A DNA stretch of 64,000 nt from Coniochaeta sp. PMI_546 (GCA_021432605.1 MU271150.1:1364001-1428000); one strand, 5' to 3'. Counted from the first letter of the stretch, positions 24,357 through 36,299 are shown. Numbers and translations are program-made. Notes: a model not told the origin generated them from the letters alone.

Positions 24357-25286
24357 CGAAGATCGAATAAGGCATCTTGTATTGGGACGGGGTGATGATC
24401 CGGAGTAATGCTCATTGCAGAATGTTAGAATGATATTGCGGTTTAGAGAGAAGATCACGAGGAAGTAAAAGTTACGGGACTCGCGGCAGCTTGCCGACAT
24501 GCTTACCGACACGACAACCAAAGAGGACACGAAGAGTTTGAAGGCCTTACGAGAATGGGTCTGATAGGGGGATGATTGTTCATAACGAATACGAATAGAG
24601 TTGTTAATTATACCTATGAATCACATTGTTTCACGCCTCTTAGGTCGGAGCAGTTGTCTCGCTCAAGTATCATAGCAAGTATGTCTCAACAAAACCCGCG
24701 AGATCCTCAAGGCTCCTCCAGAGGATTAGCAAGGCCGAGTCAAGTGCGACTGAGTATTCCTACGGATTAGTGACCGGTAACTTGTGATATTCAACTTCAC
24801 AATGGTCGCGTTACTAGGGCTAATCAGAGTTCAGACAAGGAAGAGACCATATAATGCAACAGCGATATTATTACTTTAGCGCCTCCTGCACTGAGTCCAG
24901 TGTTTTTTTTTTTAAGGTATCCATCCCCTCCTTGATGGGCAGTCTCAAAATGTGTACAGCCTGATGCCGCGCGACCTCGCCTCGAGTTAGCTACCACTAC
25001 TCGCAACGAACACGTGCCAAAGATACTTCGTACCAAGATACTAAGCGGCACCTTGGTCCCCTAAGGCGTCAGCGTGAAGGATAGTCAATAAATATGCCTG
25101 CAAATAGCCACTGCCGCCTGTCCCATTGTATATACCAGATCCCCAACGCCATAGAACCCCTTAGCCCTCCGTCGTTGGAAAAAAGGAGAGTAACATCGCA
25201 AACAGCGAACTAACCCCTTCGATACCAGTCGTGTCCAGAGAAACCCCCAAATAGCAAAGCACGCCTCTCAACGTCAACACACCCTC
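24357..25286. other. Convergent 3' intergenic region, gdb1 / CFEM-like gene
   Basis: This 930-bp gap between two convergent stops holds both 3' UTRs. It has a T-run (about 24902-24913) and A/T-rich segments; no supportable gene. Confidence 0.4.
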
Positions 25287-26080
25287 TCACGTCCGCTGGG
25301 TAACGTTCCACTTCTTCCTCTCCTTCTTGCTCTGCTTCTTGGCCAGTTTCTCCTCGTCGTATATACCCGCCGCTGATAGTGGGGCGGGGTTGAACAGGCC
25401 TGCGCCGGGGACGTGGACCGAGCCGGCATTGCTGGCGTTGGGCACCACGCGGCCGGACTCGGTGGCGTGCGCGAGGCGCTTGCCGAGGGCGTACTGCCGG
25501 TCTCTCTTGCGCAGGTAGTGGCGGCGCCAGATGCAGCATCCGATCCAGATGCCGGCTATGGCGACTACGACGATGACGAGGAATATGACCCATTGGTAGT
25601 GGGTTGAGAGCCTGGTTTTGATTTGTTAGAGACCTGGTTTAACGAAAAGGGCCGCGGTATTTGGGAGTAGCCTACCATGTCCCGCCACCACCGTTGTTAC
25701 TGCTCCCCGCACTTGATGTGCCGGTCGTAGTGCCCGTCCCTGTCGTCGTCTGGGTCTGCACCGCCCCTTGGTTGGCGCAGAAGCTCGTGTACCAGCCCTG
25801 AATGCTGCCGAGGGCGTCTGGCGTGGCCGAGCATGCCACGTCGCAGGGACCGGCTGTGGTGGACGAAAAGGCTGCGAGGCGAGCGTCCTTGCAGAAGCAG
25901 GCATCGTATGTGGCCGCGTCGGCGGTCGCGGCTCCTGGTGGTACGCAGGCGCCGTTCACATCGTAAAGGACGCCGCACTTGGCTACACAGGATGGTAGGG
26001 AGGCGAAGGGTACGAGTGTGGTTTCTAGCGTGGCATGTTAATGATTGTCGCGAGATACAGTTCGTCCTAGACGTACCCAT
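25287..26080 (-). CDS. Single-span membrane protein with a CFEM-like eight-cysteine ectodomain
   Basis: The best model has exons 26077-26080 (ATGG), 25676-26024 and 25287-25611: 678 nt, 225 residues, all phases consistent. Eight cysteines are spaced C-x3-C-x9-C-x15-C-x-C-x15-C-x3-C-x17-C, close to the fungal CFEM pattern but with two slightly long loops (LPSCVAKCGVLYDVNGAC; ACFC; GPCDVAC). A T/G/S/N-rich linker (QTTTGTGTTTGTSSAGSS) follows, then one membrane span (WVIFLVIVVVAIAGIWIGCC) and a basic cytoplasmic tail (WRRHYLRKRDRQ...KKQSKKERKK). The predicted topology is ectodomain out, tail in, as in surface sensors or haem/adhesion-related CFEM proteins. No signal peptide is visible, and no minus-strand ATG lies within about 500 bp upstream, so the 5' end is uncertain. 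No gene name is assigned. Confidence 0.72.
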
Positions 26081-28194
26081 TGTGTGAGAATTGTGTCTTA
26101 GTATGCTATAGTTGCAGTGTCGTTCGGGATGATGGACTAGTCCGTCGCCCGCGGCCTAGTGCTGGAGTGTAGGCGAGCTTGTCGTACGAATACCAAGATT
26201 CGCGACAGATTGTGATGCGATTGTCCCTTCTTTTTACACGATCCTTCACTCGATCCTACTAGTAGGTGTCCGTGGCAGAAGGGTGTCCTGTATCCAATGC
26301 TCGCGAACCCTTTTCCCGTTCCTGGTGTTTCCGTTCCTAGTGTTTGAATGCTCTTCTCAGGATGAGGCTGAAGCGGCCAATTCTTTCGGTCAGTGCTGAA
26401 ATGCAGGTCGAATGTGGAGGAACCGGGGTGCGTCGCAGATCAGCCAAGAGTTTATTCCTGTTCGTGGTGTTGCTTCAATCGAACGACGTGTCTGTCCAAG
26501 TCGAGTGGAACCCAAGCGAGCGTCGGTGTTCCGTTGACGGTCTAATCGGTGTTTCTACAGAAACACGGCCGTGGCTTTTCGGATAACCATCAATCCTGGA
26601 GGTTGCGCGATGGTTGGAAACGAACGTGTTTGGTGGTGTGGTGGTGGTTGTGGAGGAGTGAATGGAGGGAGACGGCGATGACTGAGGAAGTCGAGTGCGG
26701 TCCGCACGTGTGGGCTGTGGAGGCCGCAAGCTCAGCCTGTCCCGTGTGTGAGACGGAGAAAATTCCACTGGGGTGTGATGCGTCTTCGCACTGCAACTCA
26801 GGTTCCTTACCTCAACACGACTACACTACAGGCACATAAGGTACAGGCGTGCTAATAGGTAGTCGGCCAACTTACGGTGCTACACTGGTTCTTCCAGCGA
26901 ATGAGATCCTGCTGCTATTCCCTGTTCGAGTGCGTGACCTTGCATCAACCCGGAAAGCCTGCTGACGAATGGCACACTATTTTGAGTGTCGTGTCGAACC
27001 AAGAAAACGCGGACCTGAAATTCTCAACGTATTTTCCAGCACGGAAAGAGCGGACCGCTCGTATTTGCTCAAAGGAATGGCAGGAATGGCCGGGACACAG
27101 CCGAGCACCCAGCTCAGCATGCCTCCGACAAGCCAATGTCTTCCACAAACTTGTACTACGTTTGGTATCGCGTAACCTAAGGTAGGTACCTTTTGTATGC
27201 AGGATGCCCTACCTTATACAACAGGGCCAGACCATCACGCATTCGCGACTGAAAGCTCGGATCAATCTTTCGCCTGGACCTCGAAATTGCCCGTGTTTTG
27301 CCTGTCCGGGCTTGCATACTGTGTATACCTTATGCGACACAATTATACATGAGATACCTCAGGATTTTGATACATCAATTTCCCATCGCGTCAGCCATGA
27401 ACAAGAAGGAAGGCAAGACCCCGCGGAAATCTCTGACGCCTCAAAATCCAACGGCTGTCACGCCTCAGTGTCCGCCAAGCTAAGATGGCGCATTTGGTAC
27501 CAGAAACTTGGCGCGACGGTCTTGTTACGTCACCATTCGGACACGACTTCCCGTGGGCAGCAACCTACCTACCACAGTATACCGCAGCACATAGCGAACG
27601 TACACCTTTCACCTGTTCACCTAGGGTGAGTTTCCTGCGATACTACACGTGTAACTCCTTCGCGCTGTCAGTATTGCTCAAGGCACTCAAGAGGCTAGTA
27701 GATCTGCGGCTCACCTCCACCAAGATGCCACAGTATGTCTGAGCTCATACTATTGTTCCTTTAGCCACGGTGTGTCCATAAGCTACTTTGGTTGTTCCCA
27801 ACCGTTTTGTTTTTCGACTTGTCCTCTTTTCACACGGAGTCGCACGAAGATTGAGTTGGAAGGACCACTACCAATCGATATGCCATTTTCCTAACATATC
27901 TTTCCTTTCCATTGTTCCCTCTCCTCCCTCAGCTTCTACCTTCGTCCGTCTTCCTATGGGGCACCTCTGTCGACCCAAGGATGGAGAGCTCTCTTACCTG
28001 GTTTGACACTTGTGCTAAAATTCAGAATACTCTCGCTGTTATATTTTGTGGTTTTATATCAAAGGAGGCCCAAATTCAGTCCGCCACCAAATTATCAATC
28101 AATCAAAGAACGGACACAAGTGTGTCTTTGAACGCATCCGACTGTTCAAGGTACATTTCCAGGAAAAAGCTGGCTCCTAGTAGCTTGTTCGAAA
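26081..28194. other. Gene-poor region upstream of the CFEM-like gene
   Basis: In these 2.1 kb the ORFs are short, on both strands and without recognisable domains. A TACCT-type palindrome (AACCTAAGGTAGGTACC) lies at about 27175-27190. The promoter of the CFEM-like gene must be at the left end. Confidence 0.35.
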
Positions 28195-28755
28195 TCAAGC
28201 TGCCGAGCGAGAATGTCCATGTCCCTGCCTGTCTTTCTTATGACTATCATTCTTCTTCCTAGACTTCGGGTCCTTCTCATCTTTCTTGGAGTGCCCTTTG
28301 ACTCCCTTGGTCACATCAGTCGCCCCACCCCTTTTCCTCTCCCTTTTCTTCTTCCCATCCTCCTTCCCATTCTTCTCCTCGGACTCAACCGGACGGGTAC
28401 TCTCAGCGGACCCCTGGATTGACTCTTCAGAGGTGTTTGGAAAGTGGCTGGGAACGTAATCATCGCTGCCCGGCCTTGTCTGACCCTGCACCGATCCGAC
28501 ATTGTTCGGGCTCCAAGGCGATGTGTCGGTCTGGTAACGCGCGATAGCATAAGTGGCTTGATCGTTGTACGGCACACCCTGACCGTCAATAGCATAGCCT
28601 GGGTGAGGGTGGGCGATATCCCAAGTGGCTTGATCGTTGTACGGCACGCCCTGACTGTCAGTAGCATAGCCTGTGTAAGGGTCGGCTTCGTGTATGCTGT
28701 CTTGACCGTCGGTTGGGCCGCCGTATACATCATCGTCATCCATGTTTTCTGACAA
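28195..28755 (-). CDS. Hypothetical 186-residue protein with a 24-residue tandem repeat
   Basis: A single uninterrupted ORF of 186 codons starts MSENMDDDDVYGGPTDG. I do not recognise a family. Two direct repeats of 24 residues stand out: GYATDSQGVPYNDQATWDIA + HPHP, then GYAIDGQGVPYNDQATYAIA + RYQT. The matching DNA has a 72-bp period (copies begin near 28551 and 28623). The N-terminus is acidic. The C-terminal third is strongly basic (KKKRERKRGG, KKDEKDPKSRKKNDSHKKDR) and would serve as a nuclear or nucleic-acid-binding signal. There is no signal peptide or membrane span, and the protein is probably largely disordered. It sits alone in a gene-poor region, which fits a lineage-specific gene. 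The in-frame substitutions between repeat copies are mild, supporting coding. It could also be a chance ORF or one exon of a larger gene. Confidence 0.5.
   Translation of the reverse strand: MSENMDDDDVYGGPTDGQDSIHEADPYTGYATDSQGVPYNDQATWDIAHPHPGYAIDGQGVPYNDQATYAIARYQTDTSPWSPNNVGSVQGQTRPGSDDYVPSHFPNTSEESIQGSAESTRPVESEEKNGKEDGKKKRERKRGGATDVTKGVKGHSKKDEKDPKSRKKNDSHKKDRQGHGHSRSAA
28551..28694. repeat. 72-bp tandem duplication inside the hypothetical ORF
   Basis: Two direct copies of 72 bp (starting near 28551 and 28623) share the core AAGTGGCTTGATCGTTGTAC with scattered substitutions. They keep the reading frame (24 codons each). Confidence 0.75.
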
Positions 28756-31700
28756 GTGTTAGCAAGAGCCTTACAGGCATGGCCACCATTTGCATTCCAT
28801 CATGCTAGCAAGCACCTACCACTTAGCTTCTCAGGTCAGTCTAATAACCGGTGCTCGAGTTCTAGCGAGGGAATGATAAGGCCTGTTGAACTTGTTTGAT
28901 GCAAGAGTAGCTCTTGTTGTGGAGCACTCCTGAGCTGCTTGATTCATCTGTCTATTTGCAAGGGCATGGGACAGCGGATTTATATACTTTTCTGGCTCTT
29001 GTGGTTCGACCTTCCAACGGCACAGGGTATGGTCTGCCATACATGTGCCGCGCCTGCCTGTTCTCAACGTCAAGCTTGACAAGACATTCTGAACCAGGGA
29101 CTGGGCCTGTCCACTCTCGATGTCGATCGTTCCGAGGTTACAGCAAAGTGTTCGCATGGTGGAATGACCCCAGGAATCAGCTGAGGCTACTGACGTGGCC
29201 AATGACTGGCGTAGACTGTATCGAGTCCAGACTAGGTGTTATCCGAGTGCAAACGATGTGTCGTGGTCGGTCACAGCGTACAAGACGGTCCCTTGGGTCA
29301 ATGGCATGATTGGAAAGAGGGTATAAGGGGCACCCTGACCGGCGGCATGGTCGATTAGCGTCGTGTTGATTATGCTGTGCATGGAGACATTATCAGTGTT
29401 GGTTTGCGGCTCCGTTACACACAGGCACTTACTGCGGTAAAGGATATTGATCATAAGCTCTGATGAGTTTGCCGCCAAAATGGTCACTTTATTTTCACAC
29501 ACACGTCGACCACCTCATTGTTTAAGGAGGATTCCGCGCTAGGCGAACACCGTCAAGTTCTCCAAACGGGTAGTTGCAGGAATGAGGCCACCAAGGTGAC
29601 AGGGGCATTCAGGAACGGTATGATCATTTGTGGGCGGTATCTTTATGCAGATTCGCCAGCGTATCAACCTCCACGCTGTGTCGCCGCTATCCAACCCCCT
29701 CAGTTGTAAGTCTGCTGAGTGGTCCATGTAGCCGCCGCCGTGTCTTCAAGCAAGGACTTGATAAACAGAGATGTACTGCTACGCCGGGTCTCTAAGGCGA
29801 GCTTACCCACGACACTGACGACGTCCTCCTCTCCATGCTGCCTGTGGTCCTTGTGGGCTGATTTTCCCACTTCTGTTGCATTTGCCACAGCTATTTCACG
29901 GGTTGAGTCATATCAAAACAAGAAAACCGGCGCAATCAGCAGAAGGGTTCACCTCCTCTGCAATGGATGCGGCGCCCAGCCTCTGATCTGAAAGCGATGC
30001 GGCCCTAGCCCTGCCATCCACAACGATGACAACGCGAAGGCATGCTTACGTTGGTTGCCATGGCCAGATCCTGCCACAACCCTTGTGATCCCGCTGTGTC
30101 TATTCTTCGGGAGCACAGCTTCTGTCACATTCGAGAGAGCACGGTCAAAGGGTCATCTCGTCGTGTTTTTTGGCGCCATGGTCCCGTCGTCCGGGCTGAG
30201 CATCCAATGCCGATCGGTACTTATCTGGACCGATACATGTCTCTTCTTCTGTGTCCGTCCTGTTGCACGGCGTCGCCGACATGCCCTCCGTGTTTAGTGT
30301 CAACGGTCCATACGCTCGTGCACTGGTAACTGTTAAAAGGTTCTCGAGGGAGAAAGCAGCACGGTTTCAACATTTGAGACATGCATATGTCTGTTCGTCA
30401 CTGTATTGACCACAATCTCGGATGTCGACCAAGGGGAAAGAGTAGACATTGTGCTACAGAACTCCCTATTACACGGAAGAGGCACCGAGACAGGACAACC
30501 CGTCACCGTGCCTTAAATGCATTGTGTACGACCCTCCACTGCCTTGCAAGGATACGCCTGCATCGAGATATCGCACACAAAGTACCAGTAGCTCTGGGAT
30601 TGACCCACGGCACAGATGGTAGTGCGTTCAGGTCACCCGGAGCCTCGGTAGGCGAGTGTACAAAAGATTACTTGATGGTGGAAAATACGAGGTCGAGCTA
30701 AGCCGGCAAGTAAAAGCCACTTAGTGTCGACACTGACTTCTACCCCCATCGCCCTGACCACATTGCAGCCCTACAATAGGTGACGAGTTGGAGGTTGTCA
30801 AGAACAAGCGGACGACTGCCGGGCGAGAAAACAAGCGCAGACTTGTGCTCCCAGAGGTCTACAAACACAATTTGTGATTCAATACCCGCGCCAGCCGAGG
30901 CTGGCGCTTGACGAGAAATGCATCAGCGTGAAGCCCAGTGGACATGACTGAAAGTGACGACGGTATATCAACGTCAATAATCAACCGTTACAAGCCGCTG
31001 AGAAGCGGTGACAACCTCAAGCTTTGTGTGCGACGCGATTTCCCCCTCGTCACACTCAATTGACGCCTGAGATTGTCCCGGTCGCGGATGCTCGGGCTAC
31101 TTGGGTGGTCGGGTACTCCTGCTGCGGGATCTTTCTTGTTCATCTTGACAGGTCGTGCTCCAATACTCGGGGGTGTAACCCCCACGCTCTCTCATCTATG
31201 GAGGAACAGAGCAGAAGGGCCCCTAAATGTATCCGACAGAACGGAAAGGCAACAGCAACAATTATCACTTCTCACTGGTCCACTCATTTTGTGGTGCATT
31301 CAAGACTCTCCCGGGAATTCGCAAATCACAAAGCCCGTAAGCCTCATCATCGTCACACCGGTGGGCGGATCAAGTCCTTACAAGATCAAACCATGGGTAT
31401 CGGAAACTTGATCTTCAATAACGACTAGACTGACCGCTATATACTGCTCACGGGACGCTTTCACCACGCTTCACGAGTCCCCTTAGGAGTACAAGAACGA
31501 CCGGATGCTGGGCTGCCATCAGAGCTTGACAGATATCACTACCATCATGTCTGTATGTCTCGCCCTTGTCCTTCTCCTTCTCCACAGCTCCATGGAACCT
31601 GACCGCCACAAACCCCTTGTAATACACAGCAGATCCAATACAACCTTCCCTGTCTTGATGATGGTGCTCGACACGAGATGGAACTCTGATGTCAAGGACC

Positions 31701-33764
31701 TGTCTCCCTATACCACCCGGTCTGCCGTGCCTGCATGAGAGGACTTGCTTGGCGCGTAGGTACATGGTCTTCTTGGGGATGGCTTGCCCGGATGGCCGTT
31801 GTCAGACAAGAGAAGCATACTGTCGTTGTGCGAGCGGCGAAAGCGGCGCTCCGTGCTCTGAGGGTGTTGCGTTCGTAAATTGAGTTGGACAGAGGACATC
31901 CTTGGTAAGTCGAGGTAGATTGTGCACAGGTACGCAGACTGGCTTCGCAACATACGTCGCAAAAACATGATATCACCAATCTCACAGAAAGACATCGAAG
32001 TTGAATGAACTTAGCAGAGAGTTATACATGTTTCAAAAAGGCATCCAGAGAGCTTGGGGTTGCAGGAGCCTGTCTTCGGAATAGCTACTTGGTCAGACAT
32101 TAACTAATTTTCGTCTGCCGAGTTCAAGCTTGAAAAAATGTCTTGGCCACAAAGACATCCGTCTGAACTGAGGGCTCAGCTTGGTCGATAGGGAGATATC
32201 TAACCCGACGAGTAGCGCGCAAAGCGCAAAGCAGTGAATCGACCGCATCTTACTGGAAAACTGGACTGCGCAGCACTTTACCATTTAGCTATCTTAAGCA
32301 AGTGATTTGAGACAGACATACCAGCTTTTAGGGCATCGCAGTTAGTCACAAATCTCAAACGTACCCGCGCAAGTAATCATCTGCTAGTCACGCCGCTCGC
32401 TATTATGATCCTTTGGAAGCAGGATTCGTCGAGCCGTGGAAGACAAGGTTAGAATATCGAAGAGGTAATTTCCACCGCAGGTCCCATGGCCTAAGCGACG
32501 CTGTGATGTAGACACTCTAGTGCTCTGTCGGTAGTCGTCCCCGCAGAGTCTACTCTTTGTACCGAGCACATGTAGCCAGGCCAACAACATGACTAACTGG
32601 ATTTACACTAATTGAGGTGAGCATATCACGGCCACATCGTTGCATATTTCTGGAAGAGCGCGTTTTAAAGACATAGACCGGAATTGTTCACGCAAGCCGC
32701 CCCAACTGCCCGTCGGTGGAATCTTGCTGAGGAAGGTGCTGGGTTCAGACCAGGACCAAAGCAACTGCGTTCTGCGGCCTGCGCGGTGACGACGTTCCGG
32801 CAGTTGGGGCTAATGCGGCGATCCCGTGACTAACTTTATCTGGACGAACCTGTGACATGAGCTCAAAAGCTGTGACGTCTACATAGTACACGTCTTCAAC
32901 AAGAATAATTAGACCGGGACGACCTCTTTAGTCTCCCTTACCATGCAGTAGTGTAGGCATCACCAAAACAGCCACCTATATTTTTTTTTACGACAGCACT
33001 TGGCCGTCATTACAGCCTATAGTTGAGGATGGCTCCATCGAAGTTCCTTACACGGAAATTGGTACGTAGTGGCCAGCTATTGTCCGATTCTCATTCTCGT
33101 CCAACGTCTGAAGGCTAGTTGCTATTGTCTGTTATTGTTGCACCAAAAATGGAAATATGCCTACAGTTAAGGCTCAGCAGCAAAGTTGCTGTCTGGTATG
33201 AAGTGCTTGAGGAACAACAGAGCTCAGCCTCGGACCAGCACGCACCCTTTTCTTCCCATGTCAGTTCAGCAACGCCGCGGAACCAAAACCCCGCCATCCT
33301 GTCTGGACTGGAGATTCCCTGTCTCACATCAACCACACACCAACCACACATCCCTGCAACACTGACTTTGGGCACCATCGTTACTGCGTCTGCGTCTTCG
33401 TTCCCCGCAACTCGCCCAGAGCTTTTTCGCCTACAATTTTTGCGCCCCTCCTGCTGCGGTTCCGCTGGACTTACAACCTCTCTTGCATAACTTTATGACC
33501 CCCCTGGATTAGCATTGAGTTTGTGGATATCTTTTTGCTTGCGATACCCCTTGCAGACTGGTTACCTCAGTTACCGATCGAGCCGGCGCCAATCGACTTA
33601 AAGCTGCCGTCTACAGGCAGACCCCGGGCCACCCGACGGAGTGGAAGCTGCCCTTCCACCTCCCCTGCCGCTACCCTTTACACGTCACCGAACGATCCTC
33701 CTAGTACCTCCTTACTTACCCTACAACCTCGTCCTCCATCCCTTCTCCACCGAACCCAAGAACC
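28756..33764. other. Gene-poor region (5.0 kb)
   Basis: No gene is supportable here. Scattered ORFs of 60-135 codons on both strands show neither domains nor coherent splicing. The most protein-like is a minus-strand ORF at 31448-31765 (105 codons, with YYKGFVAVRFHGAVEKEKDK), left uncalled. No repeats with terminal structure, and no transposase or reverse-transcriptase motifs, were seen. The right end (about 33240-33760), C-rich in CCACC/CCTCC, is probably the promoter and leader of the deneddylase gene. Confidence 0.4.
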
Positions 33765-34982
33765 ATGCCTTTCCGGCAGAGAGTGGCCCGCAGATTAGGA
33801 GATGCTGTGAGCTCAGATTCCACTTCTGCTTATGATACCCCCAAGACCATCACAACCCCCATTGCCGAGAAGGAGAATGAAGGAAAGAAGCCGAAGAAGA
33901 AGGGAGCGAAGAAGACTGGCAAGCGCGACACCACTGGCAAGTCCGGCCAGAGTGGAAGTGGTGGCATCAAGGCTGCTGCCAAGCGGACGAAGCAGAGCGA
34001 CAAGATGTTGTTGGCCAAGCCCAATGCCAACAAAGTCGCGAAGCGCACCGGTGGTGTCGGCAGCGGTGCAAAGAAACCCTATGAGAAGAAGATCTATCAC
34101 AAAGTCGCTCGAGTCACCAGAAGTAGCACTAAGCTAACTGGACAGCTTTCGCCCGATTCGAAACCATACCTCTCGTGTAGGTCACCCACTGTTTCTGCTC
34201 TTGGCTTGCGCTGGGCACTCCGCTAACCTCCGGGCCGGGTCTAGACTACGATGTGCTTCTTACCCAGGAGGACGTCAGGGCGCTCAGGTCAGAGTGGCTC
34301 ACCGATAACGTCTGTTCACTCTTCAGCCGCTCGCTCGCACCGTCACTAACACGCTGGCCAGAATATTGCCTTTTGGGAGGAGTGGCTTGAACGCGAGATC
34401 CTTCCCAAGTACCCACAAGCGCGCATTGTCCTGCTCCGGCCGAGCATGACGTTCCTGTTGATGAAGGACCCAAACCTTAAGGATGTCAAGGAGGCCCTCC
34501 CCAATCTCGAAAAAGTCACCCACATCTTCCTGCCGATAAACGACAACCGCGACGTACAGAAGGCAGAGGGCGGCTCGCATTGGTCGCTCCTCCTCGTCTC
34601 GACCATCGACGGCGTGGCCTTCCACTACGACAGTCTTGGCGGGGCCAACAACTACGAAGCCCGCCACTGCACCACGCAACTCTCACGCGTCCTAGGCAAG
34701 CAACTCAGATTCCAAGCGCTGGACGACTGTCCGCAGCAGGAGAACGGCAGCGACTGCGGAGTCTTTGTGTGCATCCTCATGCGGCACCTGCTGGTCAAGA
34801 GGCTGCTGAACGCCAACGCCAAGGAGAAGGTGTCGATGAGCATGGCCAACAAGCAGATCGACTCCTACGGGGGTCGGAAGGAGATGATGAAGATTGTCGA
34901 CTCGATGCGCAAGGAGGCCGAGAGGAGGCGAAGTGTCAGTCCGTTTGCCGGGTCGACCAGCACTCCGCCGCGCATAGAGTAG
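33765..34982 (+). CDS. den1: Ulp1/C48-family cysteine protease, DEN1/SENP8-type (NEDD8-specific)
   Basis: Exons 33765-34176, 34245-34309 and 34362-34982 give 365 residues. The first about 130 residues are Lys-rich and disordered (KENEGKKPKKKGAKKTGKRD). The protease domain begins SYYDVLLTQEDVRALRSEWL then TDN joined across intron 2 to NIAFWEEWLERE, a Den1/SENP8-like substrate-entry segment. The triad is visible: His in GGSHWSLLL, Asp in FHYDSLGG, Cys in NGSDCGVFVC, with the oxyanion Gln in DCPQQE. Den1 (DenA in Aspergillus) processes NEDD8 and removes it from cullins and other proteins, complementing the COP9 signalosome; in Aspergillus it affects asexual development. Intron 2 has an unusual GTCTGT donor, supported by the conserved junction. 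A SUMO-specific Ulp is the alternative; the WLTDNNIAFWEEWLERE block favours Den1. Confidence 0.88.
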
Positions 34983-35607
34983 AGTTCTGGCAAGTCGGAG
35001 TGGCTCCAGCGGCTGTGGATGACGATACGCCGGTACAATGTCGACATGGAGGACTGGCAGGAGATTGACGGTGTTGAGGTGTAGGAGTTAGGTCGTTACC
35101 AGGGACGGACAGGACTGGAAACGTGTCTGGAGGGTGGTAGGATCAGCGAGTCTTTGTTTTTTTTCTCTTCTTGTTCCTTTTTGACCTCTCGAGACGATAG
35201 ATGACATGATCATGTTGGCGAGGCGTCGAAGTCATGGCTTGGCGTAGGGCGTTAGTAGGGAATGCGGTTTGCTCGAGGGATGGACATGACCAAGGAGAGT
35301 TTACTCCGGCCAGCTGGATAGGGAGTCTCGCGTTAAGGGTCGGTCTCATATGCTTAGCGTAGCATGAGCAGCATTACCATGTGGACATACTACCCAATTG
35401 CATTACAACGTCGGTGCGGATCATGCTGGTCACTGAAGTCCACGTCGTGCTCACCAATGCTCTGCAACATGATCACATCTGAATGATCAGGTTTGATGCC
35501 GGACAAATATGTTTGGGATCATGTTCAATCATCCCGGGTATTGATGTGGTCTTTGTTTTCAATGGAGCCACCATTCCCATACTGCCAACAGCACCACTCT
35601 TCCCGAA
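34983..35607. other. Convergent 3' intergenic region, den1 / slx9
   Basis: A 625-bp gap between convergent stops, with a T-run (35155-35164) that may help 3'-end formation. Nothing coding is supported. Confidence 0.4.
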
Positions 35608-36299
35608 CTACCTATTCGCACCCGTCGCGGGGATAAAAGCCGGATTCTGCTCCATAGTGGCAGATATGAACCCCCTCAGCGCAGCCCACCGATTTGCCGT
35701 CGACGGAGGCGCCGTCTGCGTCTGTGTCTGCGTCGCATCTCCCACGTTCCGCGACTCTTCAACCTCCATATCCTTCCCCTCCGGGCCCGCAGCCTGCACA
35801 GCAGCCAGCTGCGCCAGACTCTTGCCAAACCGCTCCATCTCCCCCTTGACAATCTTCTCCTTCTTCTTCAGCGCGCCGGGCCGGCTCTTCAAGCTCTTGT
35901 GCCGGACCTTACCGGCCCTGGCCTGGTCCCCGTTCTCGACCCCGCCCTCGGCCACGATGTCGTCCAGCGCGTCCCCCAGCGACTCGAGGGTGGCCACCAG
36001 CTTCTTGTTGGGCCGCCGCCGCTTGAGGGCCTTCTTCTTGGTGGCGGACTTCTCGATCTTGGACAGGAGGGCGGAGTGCTTGATCAGCCGCTTGTCGCGC
36101 TTGGTGTCGATGAAGGAGTCGGAGACGACGTTGTCCGGTCTGTGCAGCTTGCGCGGGAGGAGGGGGTCGGCGAGGCGTGCCTGGGCCTTTTGGCGGGCTG
36201 TTGGGCGTTTCTTAGGGGCTGGGGCGGTGGGAGCCTATCAGGTGTTAGATATGTGGTCGAGGGGAGAAGAGGCGGAGATGGGAAGGTGTGGATTACCAT
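35608..36299 (-). CDS. slx9: Ribosome biogenesis protein SLX9
   Basis: Exon 1 carries only the ATG (36297-36299). After an intron with GTAATC and GATAG ends, exon 2 (36234-35608) encodes the rest: 209 residues. Conserved blocks follow the Slx9/FAM207 order: KKRPTARQKAQARLADPLLP, DSFIDTKRDKRLIKHSALLS, KKKALKRRRPNKKLVATLES, then KSLKSRPGALKKKEKIVKGE, MERFGKSLAQL, and the C-terminal NRWAALRGFISATMEQNPAF. Slx9 is a nucleolar component of the 90S/pre-40S particle needed for ITS1 processing and 40S export. The start-codon-only first exon is forced: exon 2 has no upstream in-frame Met, and M-APTAPAPKKR is the usual fungal N-terminus. Divergent from uba4, convergent with den1. Confidence 0.92.

Noticed and set aside
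26475-26768. 97-codon minus-strand ORF as an upstream exon of the CFEM-like gene
   Set aside because: No hydrophobic signal sequence and no in-phase splice to the Cys-rich exon.
31448-31765. 105-codon minus-strand ORF with YYKGFVAVRFHG
   Set aside because: Somewhat protein-like, but no family recognised and no neighbouring exon could be joined.
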